This document shows, one piece after another, positions 1-12,287 of a stretch of 64,000 nt of DNA. Position 1 is the first letter of the stretch. Every line of letters starts with the position of its first letter. A program made the position numbers and the translations under genes. The notes under the pieces are model-generated. The model saw nothing but the letters and a program-made list of their open reading frames with translations, was not told the origin of the DNA and did no database searches. Origin of the DNA: [Phialemoniopsis] sp. UDSM-2020 (Eukaryota; Ascomycota; Sordariomycetes; Thyridiales; Thyridiaceae); assembly GCA_018873225.1 (NCBI GenBank), contig JAEILZ010000002.1, positions 2,852,001 to 2,916,000 of the forward strand. The letters run 5' to 3'.

Positions 1-1074
1 ATCTCTGAATTGTATCCTCACAGGAGCAGACCAAGACATACCATTGAGCCTGTCAAGCTGGTCGTGTGGATAGCCGCGAATGACAACTGTTAGGAACGTC
101 AGCAGCGGAACCAAGGATCAACAATCCATCATCCTGAGCTGAGAGCTGGATTACTTACCGCCAATTGCGCTCTTCCGAGGCGAGCAGGGGTCTTCATATG
201 ATCTGGTATGTATTTCAGCAACCAAGACATCAAAGTGCCCCGCTCGCCGACTTTACGCCCTCCTGCATCCTGTTTCTCCGAGCCCAGGATCTCGGAGACC
301 AACGGTTTGACCCATTTCCCTACTCTGTGTAGATACTGCTTGGTTTTCTTCACAGAGGGGAGGAATGGCGCCACAAAGGGGATCAGAAAGGGGTGCCAAG
401 ATCGAGAGTCTGCCATGACGCCGGCCAGCGCCACAGTGAAATTGATCATGGCATCAATCCATTCTTCGTTGCGATGTAATGGACTCCCGACAAATACACG
501 GCCACTCAACAATGCGACCATACGGAGCATCGTTGGGTAGAGCTTGACAGGGCTCCACTCTGTGGACAAACCGAGCTCTTTCTCGAACGCGTATTTGGTT
601 TCGTCTTGAATGAGTGGCAGCATGGGGCCAATGTTTTTGGTAAGATCCTGGCGAACCGTGTCTTGCACTGCCCGGTCGGCTTCCGTCCCAAAGCCTGTCC
701 AATGATGCATGAACGATTCATCAACCTCGGCCTCGAATGAGATATCCTCGATTTGTTTGTGTTCCATATAGAGTGACAAGGGAAGGACGACTTGAGGTGG
801 GCTGGTCGGAATGACGAAGGGAGTGTCCGGGTACTGTAGAACACGCTTGTGAGCTGGGATAACAACGTAGAAGAGTTGTCGTTATAGAGCGCACCTTCTT
901 AAATCCTTCTTGCACTGCATCCGTATAGTCCTTGCCCTTCGGGGGCCCCACGACGGGGAAATTCAGCTTTGGGCTTCTTGCTAGGCGTAGACCACGCAGC
1001 AGTTGTTGAACAAACCATCCTATGGCCAGGAAGGCCACAGAGATGCCCGATATCGCAAAGAGATTGAGCGTCAT
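1..1074 (-). CDS. Cytochrome P450 monooxygenase, N-terminal part (cut by left window edge)
   Basis: ATG at 1074; exons 895-1074, 159-845 and 42-86, joined by 49 and 72 bp introns; a fourth-exon donor (GTATGT) at 36-41 leads out of the window. The first 30 residues hold one hydrophobic anchor, as in ER-bound P450s. Family landmarks follow in order: YPDTPFVIPT, the helix-C region, RVFVGSPLHRNEEWI, and the I-helix LSFAAIHTTS, which replaces the textbook AGxxT in this fungal group (ent-kaurene oxidase-like P450s used in secondary metabolism). The ExxR and heme-cysteine part lies beyond the window, so integrity and substrate cannot be judged. A second P450 of the same type lies at 12288-14199 on the same strand. 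First donor (GTGCGC) is weak, so that junction is the least certain. Confidence 0.9.
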
Positions 1075-2511
1075 GGTCGCGAAAAGGCCATGCAAAAAGC
1101 AAACACTACAGCAGCAGGAGAGGGCCGCGAGAGTCTTTGTGTGTGCGAAGTGCGTGCGGCGTGTGCGTACTCTTAGGTATTTGTATTCCACATGCTGTTT
1201 GTGGCAGTCGCCTGGAGGGTAGCGACTCACATATTGCACAACTTGCTGCCCAGAGTGGCTAGCAGCCCGTACTTGACTGCCCGATCTACGAAATACATAC
1301 TGCTTTGATGGCGGGAGGCCAATCAGCAAGTGGTTATATTGCAATGTCTGTAATCACTCCGCGAGATGCTTCGGCTCCAGCTGTGCCCGGCGTGCGTGTG
1401 GACCAATAGCGTAATTACCTTGCCAATCTGTATGCCGGGTGCCGTGTCTTCATTACCCAGTCGTGCCCAGGGAGACTCGAGGATCGTGTTCTTATTCGGT
1501 ATGATCTTGTTAATTTGCGGGGCTGACTGCCAGACCCTTGACCCTACATGACCTCTATTGCCCCGAATGATGCAAGCCTCACAGTATCGTGGCATGGCAT
1601 AGAGCGAGTACGCGTATTGAGTGCGAGGCCCCATGTTTCTCGCGCGTTTGCGATGCTGTTTCTTGCAGAGTCAATCCTGCTGTGCCACTCTTGTGACGAG
1701 TGTGATGTGGACCAGACGCTCCCTCGTCACGATGATCCGTAACAAACAATCGGCACTACTAGAATTTGTCTCTTGGGCTTGCGACCACTCTGCGCACTCC
1801 TACATACCTTATTTATATGTACCGGTGAAGGTCAGTCCCAACGATCGGAAATTTGCCTACACGATGGGGTTGTGTATGGCGCTGACGCCAAATTCGACAC
1901 TTTGTTCAATCAGGGTGTGGCTAAAGTCGCATTTGACAATGGCCGAGAGTCGGTGGCATTTCCTCCGCGTCTCATCAAGTGCAGGTCGGAGCAATTGCGC
2001 AATGATTTTTCAGGGTCCGAGTGCCACAGCATCAGGAAAGGAGCCCGCCAGATCTGTGCTACGCATGGGGATCACGAGAGAGCAACAGCAACCGCCATTG
2101 TCTCGATGGAATCGATCGAGGGCAGTGGTCTAGACTGATTACAGTACACGAGTCTGGTATCATCAGGTGGGAATTGATTGAGGAGGCTCAAATAAGAAGA
2201 TGACAGCTTCCAGACCCAGCTGTGGCCATTCTGAGCGATTTAATTGGCGGTGAGGGGCATCGCGCGACCAGACACTTGTGCTTAGCTAAGCCGGAAATTT
2301 AAGGGCCGGCGTGTCTTCTCGCCTTCTGATTGATCAATTCATCCCGATCCAAAGAGCTTGGATTCAAGCATCAGAAAATTCAACGTGACTCACTGTTGCA
2401 CATCGTAATCCACGCGACATCATCACCGCCTTTCGCCATTGAATGCTCTGGAAGCATACAACATCGCTCACTCGTGTCTTGTTCACCAAACCCATCCGCT
2501 CTGCATCGACA
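1075..2511. other. Intergenic, P450 to LYS1
   Basis: No gene recognised. Open frames up to 170 codons exist on the plus strand (1621-2133) but show no family motif, no signal peptide and no convincing splice structure. The last 150 bases are the LYS1 promoter and leader, with a CPC1/Gcn4 box at 2386-2392. Confidence 0.6.
2386..2392. promoter_or_regulatory. CPC1/Gcn4 box (TGACTCA) upstream of LYS1
   Basis: Perfect palindromic TGACTCA, 120 bp before the LYS1 ATG. This is the binding site of the bZIP activator of cross-pathway (general amino-acid) control, and a lysine biosynthesis gene is an expected target. Binding is inferred from sequence and position only. Confidence 0.7.
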
Positions 2512-4034
<1,523 letters not shown>

Positions 4035-4966
4035 GTGTAGCCTCATGGCTATCCTATCGGCCGCTTTGGATTAAATGCGGCGGTGGTCTACTGTCTTGTA
4101 TACTGTGAAGGCTCTGCTGAGCAAAGCTCGGGATCGATTATAGAAGGGTGGGCCCAAGCAAAGAGATAGAAAGAAAAAGATCAATAGACAAAACAGGATT
4201 CTCGGACAGCAACATTCAATTTCCTAGGTACACTATTAGGAAGAGAGTATGCAAGACTCTTTTGTGGTCGGTACTGCCGGTACTTGTCGGCCATCTTCAC
4301 CGGTTTGTCATGGCTTCACTTATCAAAGATGCTAGGAGAGTGATGATTAATGCGATGAGCCAACACTTTGCTTATCTCAATGCCTGTTACCCAGGTAGTT
4401 TCTACACTTGTATTGGCTCTGTGTCACTTGGCGTCCGTGGAGATGCATATGCAGAGACTTTCTAGTCAGAGCGGCTACGGGCTTAAGCTGATATGTAATT
4501 ATGATCAGTATGTTCGAGAGAATGCGGTAAACGACGTGCGTACATGGGCGTACATAGCGTGTACTGTCGGAAGCCTAGACTCTCTAAGTTGCGCCACGAA
4601 AGTCTCTCAACTGCATCCAACAGGCGATAGACTCAGGTCTTTGTGACACAACATGACCTTCTGGGACTCGGCTGCAGATTTAGCTGAAGTGTTCCCGCAC
4701 CCCATCCGCTCGATGTCTCAAGAGTCGTAAACTTCCGATGAGGCTTGACGTGTATCGGGAACAGGGAATGGCGCACTCCCGAGTGGTCATGCGAGAGTTT
4801 TCCATGTCTCATGATGCCCACTTCCTTGGCATGTACAGACGGTCTAAATAAACAGAACGCGGCCCTCTTGGAAATTAAATAGCGCTGAAGACATCTTCGG
4901 TCTTGCACATGTAAACGCTCTTCATCTGAATTGAACATTATCAATTACACCTCGATTCGTGGCATC
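4035..4966. other. Intergenic, LYS1 terminator side to small secreted protein promoter
   Basis: No gene recognised. Open frames at 4148-4646 are short and carry no family signature. The final stretch is the promoter of the secreted protein that starts at 4967. Confidence 0.55.
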
Positions 4967-5323
4967 ATGTATCTCAAGCACGCTTTTGTCAGCCTTGCCG
5001 CCGTCACGTTGGTCATGGCTGATGCCAACAAGATCCAGGCAAGAGACTCCACCAACACCATCACCGGGCAGTCCACTTCAACCCAGCAGCCTACTTTGAC
5101 CTCACTGACTACCGCCACCGCCACCGCCAACGGCACCAATACCTGCAAATGCGATAGCGGCTGGCCCCAAGGCCAATACTGCGGTTGGTGCGGCCCAGTT
5201 CAGAACGGCGCGAGCGGTCATGTCTACGAGTGCGGCCCAAACGGCGAATGTCACGACTATGGGACCCGTGCCAGTTGCTCAAACAGCGCGTTATGTCCTT
5301 GTGGACCGTATAAAAAGTGCTGA
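4967..5323 (+). CDS. Small secreted cysteine-rich protein (effector-like)
   Basis: Single exon, 118 residues from the ATG at 4967 (an in-frame TTG lies upstream; the ATG begins a clean signal peptide, MYLKHAFVSLAAVTLVMA). After a Ser/Thr-rich linker (residues about 27-58) comes a C-terminal module with 10 cysteines, starting CKCDSGWPQGQYCGWCG and ending KKC, enough for five disulfides. Small size, secretion signal and even cysteine number fit a fungal effector or apoplastic protein. I do not recognise a named family; the Gly/Trp/Cys-rich core looks like a small disulfide knot. Function is inference only. Confidence 0.8.
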   Translation: MYLKHAFVSLAAVTLVMADANKIQARDSTNTITGQSTSTQQPTLTSLTTATATANGTNTCKCDSGWPQGQYCGWCGPVQNGASGHVYECGPNGECHDYGTRASCSNSALCPCGPYKKC

Positions 5324-5457
5324 TATAGTTGGAGTTCGAGGAGAGGGACGACTGGAGTTGCAGAAGGGACATTTCTGGCATCCGGATGCTATTTGTGCGG
5401 TAGATCACAGTTGATTCCTGTCAATTTCTTATTGGATAGTACCTGGTGGTTTCAAGT

Positions 5458-6954
5458 CTACTCATGTTTCTTGGCTTCCTTATCAAGCTGTCGCCTCTCT
5501 TCCACATAATGCAAGAAATTCAGTGCCGAATTCAGATGCGACTCGTCCACGCTGTTCAGTTTCCTCCAGCTCTGCACCGACAGCTCGCCGTACTTGTTTG
5601 CGTTCTTCAGGTCGTCGTCGTCAAAGTAGATGTTCTTGAGAATGTCGTAGAACTCGGCCATCAACGGCCTGAGCCCTTCCTTCTCCGTGACTTCCAGCAG
5701 CTCATGCGCGATTTCCACGGCCGCCAGCGTCTGGCCAGTCTCGCTCGCATCCATCAGTCGGCGCTGGAGCCGCCGTATTGAGTTTCTGTTGTCCTCGTGG
5801 GCCGTGATCTCATGTGTATTGCCGCGGCACAGCGAGCACGTGCAACGGAACCCCCAATTATCGAGGAGCTGCTTGCGACGGCCATCATGGGATGTGGTCA
5901 GATGGGCATCTGGTTAAGACATTAGGAATATGGCAACTTGATAAAAGATAAGGTGACTTGCAGCTGATCGTAATCTCTTCTCCAGGCTGTATGTCTCGAT
6001 AGGTCACAAGCTCCAACGTTAAGGTCCGCTGTGAGAAACGGTAGAAAGCACTAGTAGTTCGCGTCAGCTGTGCTTTCAAACAAAGCAAGAAACTGGACAA
6101 CGCTTACTTGGGGTTGCAGGCGTGGTTGACTCTCTGTGTAATTTACATGTCAGTGTTTTTCAAGAGATTCTAGAGCTCAATCTACTGACCGAAAACTCAG
6201 GATAAAGACCCAGGTGAGGTTCATTATCTCCCGTGTTGAAGGAGCAGGTGTTGGTCCCTAGAATATCGTCTATCACTTCTCCACCAGTGCTCCTGGAGAG
6301 ATCGTATACAAGTTTCTGCGTCGCCTCCGGCAAACGAGAAATCGCCTTCTTGAGCAAGCGTCGACGGAAATGGGCCTTCGTATCCATCAGGAAGGAGGTG
6401 CTGACAATCAGGGCCGGAAAGTCCAGCATGACGATCTCCTCCTGCTTGATCTTCCGCTTTGCAACCAGACCCTTGCCCTTGCCCTGGACATCTTGCACCT
6501 CGTAAGCCGGCCCATCCGCGTTGAAAATGGGCCCTGGCGTGTACGACCTATTGCCGAGCGGCCCATAGCGAGGCAGTTCCTCCATTGCATCTGCGCCAAT
6601 GAGATCGGCAGCAGTGGCTGGCTTTGTGATTATGCTGGTGCCATGACCACTTCCAAAGTAGGAAGAGGTGTATAAACAATGGACGGTTTCGATACCCTCT
6701 GCGGTCTTGCCATCAACACACTGGATAGGGTGAGTCCACGGCGTATCTCTGATCGGTTGCGAGCCGTCCAATATAGGCGGCGGGCAGTGCAGGTGGCCGC
6801 CACGGTATAGCGGCGAGCTCTGCAAATTAAGACATTGGCCCTGAGTATTGAAGTCAAACCCCAGGTTCTGACCGTTGGCAAACGACGCCCCGGAGCCCAC
6901 GAGTAATAGGGCCAAGCAAAGCGCTGCTGACATAGGGGCACGTGGAAAAGACAT
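5458..6954 (-). CDS. SET-domain protein with an N-terminal signal peptide
   Basis: Four exons: 6190-6954, 6108-6133, 5962-6050, 5458-5909 (443 residues). Residues 1-28 form a signal peptide (LCLALLLVGSGASF core), followed by a Cys-containing region of about 110 residues. The SET domain runs from about 155 (GKGLVAKRKI) through RVNHACNPN, the cofactor-binding NHxCxPN motif typical of SMYD-like enzymes, to ISYAHL and a post-SET FRCTCSLC zinc-binding cluster; a helical C-terminal tail follows. No MYND finger is seen. SET domains transfer methyl groups from S-adenosylmethionine to lysines, yet the leader predicts entry to the secretory route, so the target is unknown. The 6108-6133 exon is only 26 bp, and the last intron (5910-5961) begins GC rather than GT. 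Confidence 0.88.
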
Positions 6955-7505
6955 TTATTTGATGAACGCCGTCGCACAAAAGAAATCGACGTAGTTGTAG
7001 AGGTACACAAACGCTGAAAGTACATTCAATGGGCTCTGAAGCGGAACTATGCGAGGCTATGTTCACTTTCCGCCATAAGAACCACGTTGTCCAAAACCCT
7101 CATGCTACATTCTGATACTCCGGCTCTACGTTTCAACATCGGGCCAAGAGTATATCCTTGCACAAAGGTTAATTTCAAATGGATGAACGAGGTCCAATGA
7201 ATTGAAAAGACATGACCAATGAGTGCGGAACCTCTCACCGGTTAAAACGGAGGCTCCCATCCGGATTAGATGCGGTGCGAAGATGGCTCCGCATTTTCGG
7301 ACCTACCCAATTGAAGCCTCCTTTGCCTGAAAGACTATAACACACTTGTTTCTTGACCTAGAAAATGACACGATACTGTTGCCAACCTTGAAAGACGTAA
7401 GAATATGGCCAGCATGTCAAGTTGTCCGACAGGAGACGGGAACTCGACCTCAATGAGAGTAAGAAACGACAATAGTTGTGAAAAAGACCATCTCATAAAC
7501 AAATT
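6955..7505. other. Intergenic between SET gene and WOPR remnant
   Basis: Promoter side of the SET gene and 3' side of the WOPR gene. I see no further gene in it. Confidence 0.55.
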
Positions 7506-8097
7506 CTAGAACTCCGCGATTCCTTGCAGAAAATTTTCTAATGCTCTCTCGTCAGTCTCCAAAGCGACTATCTGATCTCTGAGGCCCGCTCGGATTGCGA
7601 GACCGACCAACGCTGAGTCACTGGAAGGCTTCGAAAGCGAGCCGTTCAAAGCGTCTGTGTTGGAGAAATAAGCAACTAAATGATGGGTCATCTCTCGAAT
7701 GACAACATTCATGGTGCTCTTGTAGATGTAAGTTACCGTGCCACCTGAGCGGAAGTTGTAATATGGGTTAGTCTTGCAGAGACTGTGCGAAAGGACCTGC
7801 TTAATGAATGAGCGACTGACCATTGACCAGGCCAGCAGAGGGTCTAAGCCGCGAGATTTCCAAGAAGGCCACGTAGCTTGGTGTTTCCCACTCGGCTCCA
7901 TCACACCACACTTGTACGCCAGATGATTGATCCTCGTAGATGAATATGTTCCCTGACCGTACGATTGCATCTCGTTCTGAAGATAATGGTGGTCTGGCCG
8001 CGTGGCGGAGCTGACCGCTCAGACACGCCTCAAACAAGATGAGTGCGTCGTTCACAGAAGATATGTAGCCGTAGTATGTTGGTATCAAAGCAGACAT
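7506..8097 (-). pseudogene. Gti1/Pac2 (WOPR) family gene with an apparent frameshift
   Basis: From ATG 8097, frame one reads YYGYISSVNDALILFEAC, then GNIFIYEDQSSGVQVWCDG and FLEISRL, the classic first half of the WOPR DNA-binding domain found in Gti1/Pac2 and Wor1/Ryp1 regulators. That frame hits TAA at 7801-7803. The second half of the domain (FIKQVLS...TYIYKSTMN...THHLVAYF) continues in another frame to a stop at 7506. The switch falls between about 7815 and 7850; that stretch is too short for an intron and no GT/AG pair there joins both halves. The total length is 592 nt, one more than a multiple of three. About 196 residues would be encoded, far shorter than Pac2-type regulators and lacking their long C-terminal tail. 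Either a decayed paralog or a one-base sequencing error. Confidence 0.75.
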
Positions 8098-9776
8098 GAT
8101 GAAGTGCGAAAGGTGCTGTGCATGTACGCAGAGGGACTGACCGTGGTGTCTTGTTGGTATTGCTGTATCTGTACGTCTTGAAAAACCTCGCCGAATCAGT
8201 GCTCATACACAGCTCGTCCTTATCTTGTCAACTCGTCTAGAACATGTGTTGACAAAGGAAAAGACACTACCTAAATAACTCCTCACTGTTGAACTTATGA
8301 TTTTCAAATAGCTGACTTCGGTAGTGGCACGTTCATGATGTGGTTCTATTCTGGTTCAACTGTGCTGAATTACTACTCTTCATTTGTTGGGCAGCGAAGC
8401 GGCTTCACCTGCTGACATGCGAGTTCTGGTTAACCGAGATGTCGATCCGGATATGTCTGGCTCAGGAACGGTCACGTTCTAGCCTCTGCGTTGTTGTGCC
8501 CGGCATACACCTAGATTTCCTGTGGCAAAACACTGTCTCCAGGGTGCTGGCTTGGGCTTGTAGTGCCGAGCGGTTAACCTAATTCGGGACAGAACGTCTG
8601 CAGCCGTTTCGACTGTAATTGGGCCGCCAAGGCCTCTCCATGCACCAACTTGCAGATGGGATTCGGATAGAAAGCGCAATAAAGAGCATCAACGGTCATA
8701 CAAATCGATGTCCTATGACAGCTGGGAGTTGCAGTCAGCTGTGCTGGATAATTGAGGCACTGATCGTCACCGAATGCCCTGTCCTGCAGGCAGCTTGAAA
8801 CACCTCTCCTACAGTGAGCTAGAGATCGAAACAGCGGCACGAGCAGTCTGCGTGATGGCGGCAGGAGATTGGCTTTCGTCTCGCGGTACACAGAGCTGAC
8901 TCCGGGGTAGGAGAGGGGGTCCAGCCATGAGGCGCACGCAGCAAAGCACGGTCTGAACGGCCAGATCCGAGCACTGGCCCATGCTGATCACTTGCTCTAG
9001 ATCGGAAAAGCAAGTGCTAAATCGGTTAGGCATGTATGTGTGTTGGTGCATCCGACCGCCTCGTGCTTCCGAGTCGCCACATAATGCCTGCCATGCTGAA
9101 GCATGACCCTTCAGGGCAGCAAATGTAACAACGATCTTATCATACCCGTTATCTCAGCAGCCGTTTCTAGCAATACACATGTAGAAGTGCGTCTCGTGGT
9201 ACCCATACTCACATAGCGGCAGCGTGTCTGCGGGATTTCTATCAGTGTAACACAGCCAGGCTCTCCCGCGACCTGCAATCTTGTATCGAAGCTGGGAACC
9301 ACTGGGCAGTATGTTGTTTTGTTCGGTGGTGGCTGAGTTCCCCTGTCGCAGTGATGACCATCGCTGGTGTGGCAGCAGTACGCAAACCAGATAGCGGAAC
9401 ATATATCATAACCTCTACGTTTCGTTTCAACCTTAATGAAACACCTTAAGTAGATAGTTAGAGGCTTGTTAACCATTTAGAACCACTTTAAAGTTACTTT
9501 TGATAAGTATATCTGTAAAGTTGCCGGTTTTGAGAGTGGATGACTAAGTGGTAAGCGATGGAATGGCGCCATGCTGATGCTTAGAAATCTTACTTTACGG
9601 CACCAGCATCGAGCGGGGATGAGCCCTACATCGATATATAGTGACCGAGTCGTCTTCTTCTCCCTAAAAACCAGCAGTCAGTCTGTTAATGATCCGAGAT
9701 ATATGTGAATCTGAGCCGATTATTCACATCCGAGGGTCCGGATCCCGTTTGTTAGTCGTTTGCCGAACCTCCGAGA
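8098..9776. other. Intergenic, WOPR remnant to Gal80-like gene
   Basis: No gene recognised. Overlapping short frames on both strands lack motifs. The segment around 9420-9530 is noticeably AT-rich compared with its surroundings, as old RIP-mutated repeat DNA can be, but it is too short to identify a parent element. Confidence 0.5.
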
Positions 9777-10990
9777 ATGGCTCCAATTAATATCGGCATT
9801 ATCGGCCTGTCTTCATCGGCCGTGACGTCGTGGGCCAGCCACGCCCATCTTCCGTACCTACTCTCCGCTCGCGGCCGCAGCAAATATCGCATTGTCGCCC
9901 TCTGCAACTCGACCGTTGCGGCTGCGCGATCCGCCATAGATCAATACGGGCTGGACCCAACTACAGCCGCATACGGCGACCCAAACGACATCGCTGCAGA
10001 TTCCAACGTAGATCTTGTGGTCTGCTGCACTCGTGTCGACACACATCATGCCCTGACGAGGCCCAGTGTCGCAGCGGGAAAGTCCGTGTTTGTGGAGTGG
10101 CCACTGACTCACAATCTGGAGCACTCGCAAGACCTGGCTAACCTAGCACTCGAGAAAGGCGTGCGGACCGCCATCGGTCTGCAGGGCCGGCTGGCACCTT
10201 CAGTGGTCAAGGTGCGGGAGCTTGTGCGGGGAGGGAAGCTCGGCAAAGTCCTGAGCAGCGAAGTGACGGCAGCAGGCGGCACAGTTGACCGTGAAACCCT
10301 GGGTGTAGGGCTCGGCTATTTCACCGACAGAAAAGTTGGGGGTAACGTCTTCATGATTGGGTTCGCGCATTGTGAGTGACCAATCCCCAAAATTTTCCCT
10401 CACAGCCGTAAAACCAGTCACTAACAGTTATGATAGTGTTCGACTTCGTGCAGTCAGCTCTGGGGGAGCTGAAGGATGTCCAGAGCCAGCTGCAGCTTCA
10501 GAGGCCGACAGTCAAACTCCGGGACCCCACCACAAATACCATCGTCAAGACGGTCACGTCCGACGTACCGGATCTGATCATAGCTACGGGCCGACTTGAA
10601 GCATCGGATGTTACCGCTCAGAACGCTACTGTTCTCGTTCGGTATCGCCGAGGTCAGCAATTCAAGGGCGAGCCCGCTTTGACGTGGCATGTCAACTGCG
10701 AGAAGGGGGAGATCCGGGTGACATCGTATGCAGGCAACTCGTTGGGGGCAAGTGCGCATGCAGAACCCGTGAGCATCGAGATTCACGACTTTGCAACGGA
10801 TGAGGTGGAACAAGTTGACTGGGCCTGGCCCTCCTGGCTGGAGCAGGAGAAGATCCCTCTTCTCGGGGGTAGCGTAGCCGCGCTCTACGAGGAGTTTGCC
10901 AAGGAAGACAAAGGCTCGTATCCCACCCTGGCTGATGCATTCAACCGACATGAACAGCTGGACCGGATGTTGTCCAGATGGAAAGCATGA
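9777..10990 (+). CDS. Gfo/Idh/MocA-family protein, Gal80-like
   Basis: Two exons, 9777-10371 and 10428-10990, with a 56 bp intron: 385 residues. The N-terminus (INIGIIGLSSSAVTSW) is a Rossmann NAD(P)-binding fold with the degenerate glycine motif seen in yeast Gal80. The family's catalytic EKP motif reads EWP here (FVEWPLTHN, about residue 104), so the lysine is missing, again as in Gal80-like proteins. The C-terminal half (residues about 120-385) is the alpha/beta Gfo/Idh/MocA domain. Known relatives are either sugar oxidoreductases or NADP-sensing regulators; the missing lysine favours a non-catalytic or altered role. No sugar-utilisation genes flank it. Confidence 0.85.
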
Positions 10991-12287
10991 AAGCCAGCTG
11001 GCCGGGGCTTTACGGAAGATCGATTCGCTTGTGGACTTAGAGAAAGCTCATATAACCCCTCTCAACATAGTGAGCCTCACGAGCCATGATGCCTTCACCT
11101 TGCATGCTTGCCGACCCCGAAAGCTCGGTCTGGGTCCCGCAGTGATGGATTCTTTGCGTCATAGATGTATAAATTGCCACTTATTGCGAGCTGAACCCTT
11201 GCATTGGGCTTCAATGCTCTGTCGATCCTTTTCGGACCTGGGAATGGCATCATCCTCCGTACCTTGGAAGCGGCGTGAATTTCTGATTACAACAAGAGAA
11301 TTCAGGTGTGGCTTTGCTGCGCGTGGCAATTCGCAGCATGCAGTGCATTGCAGCAAGGGTCCTATTGGGCACTGGACCCCTGATAGCCTAGGGTTTCTGC
11401 GAGGGTTATGCGGGCGTACAGTCAACTTGTGTTACTACTTCCCAGGCCGGGTATGATCTACGGTGCAAGGCACTGCAACCAGCCATCCCCGGAGGTGGCG
11501 TTGCCGGCCGGGCCGCAAAAGCGGAGGGATTCTGAATACAGGTGCTGCCCAGGTCTAGATCATGCCCTGGAAAACTCAAAATTTGTTTATCGTAGCGAGG
11601 ATAACTCGACTACACCCGACTACATCCGAGTGGACTTGTGTACGAAGACTTTCCCCGATTCAAACGAGCGATTCCTGTTCTCAACATCACATGAACCCTG
11701 TTAGAGGGGGTTGACACTCTGCCACCTGTTGAATCTGCATGGGTAGCTGGGCAACACAACTGCATGATGCAGGGAAAGGAAATTTGGACGAATGATTGCC
11801 CGCGGAGGCATCACCGTCGCGAACCTTGTAAGACTATTGGATTGGATCGAATGAGGAGAGAGCACGACGCATCATGCATTCGCAGATCATGAGGAGTGTG
11901 TAAGGTAACCATGTAGCTCATACGCAAATTTATGGGAGCCACATAGAAGAAGACTATGGTGATGATACACTAAAGTCAGCTAGATCGCTTCTGTATAGAC
12001 TATGTTGAAGGTACTGTGTCGGAACTCATTGTCTCTTCAACAGAGGCCAAACTTCATATGAGTCACTGAAATCAAAGCGATGTACGGAAAAGGAGATAGC
12101 AATTCGATAGATTTACCTTGGTGAGGAAATAACTCCCTAGCAAGCAGCCTTGGTATCAAACCCAAGTCGAAATATCCAAGAAACTTAACATTAAGAAGAA
12201 ACCTCGCAAGACCCATGCTTATTGCTACAATTGCGATACCAAACGCTACACTAATAGTTGCATATCCATTCCTCCCCGACATCCGCT
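10991..12287. other. Intergenic, Gal80-like gene to P450 2
   Basis: No gene recognised. The two neighbours converge here, so it holds only 3' flanks. Open frames such as 10896-11456 merely run on from the Gal80-like gene in another frame. A minus-strand frame at 12037-12291 with a hydrophobic run overlaps the P450 3' end and has no other support. Confidence 0.5.

Noticed and set aside
1621..2133. 170-codon plus-strand frame in the P450-LYS1 interval
   Set aside because: No domain, leader or splice evidence, and overlapping frames of similar size exist; treated as chance.
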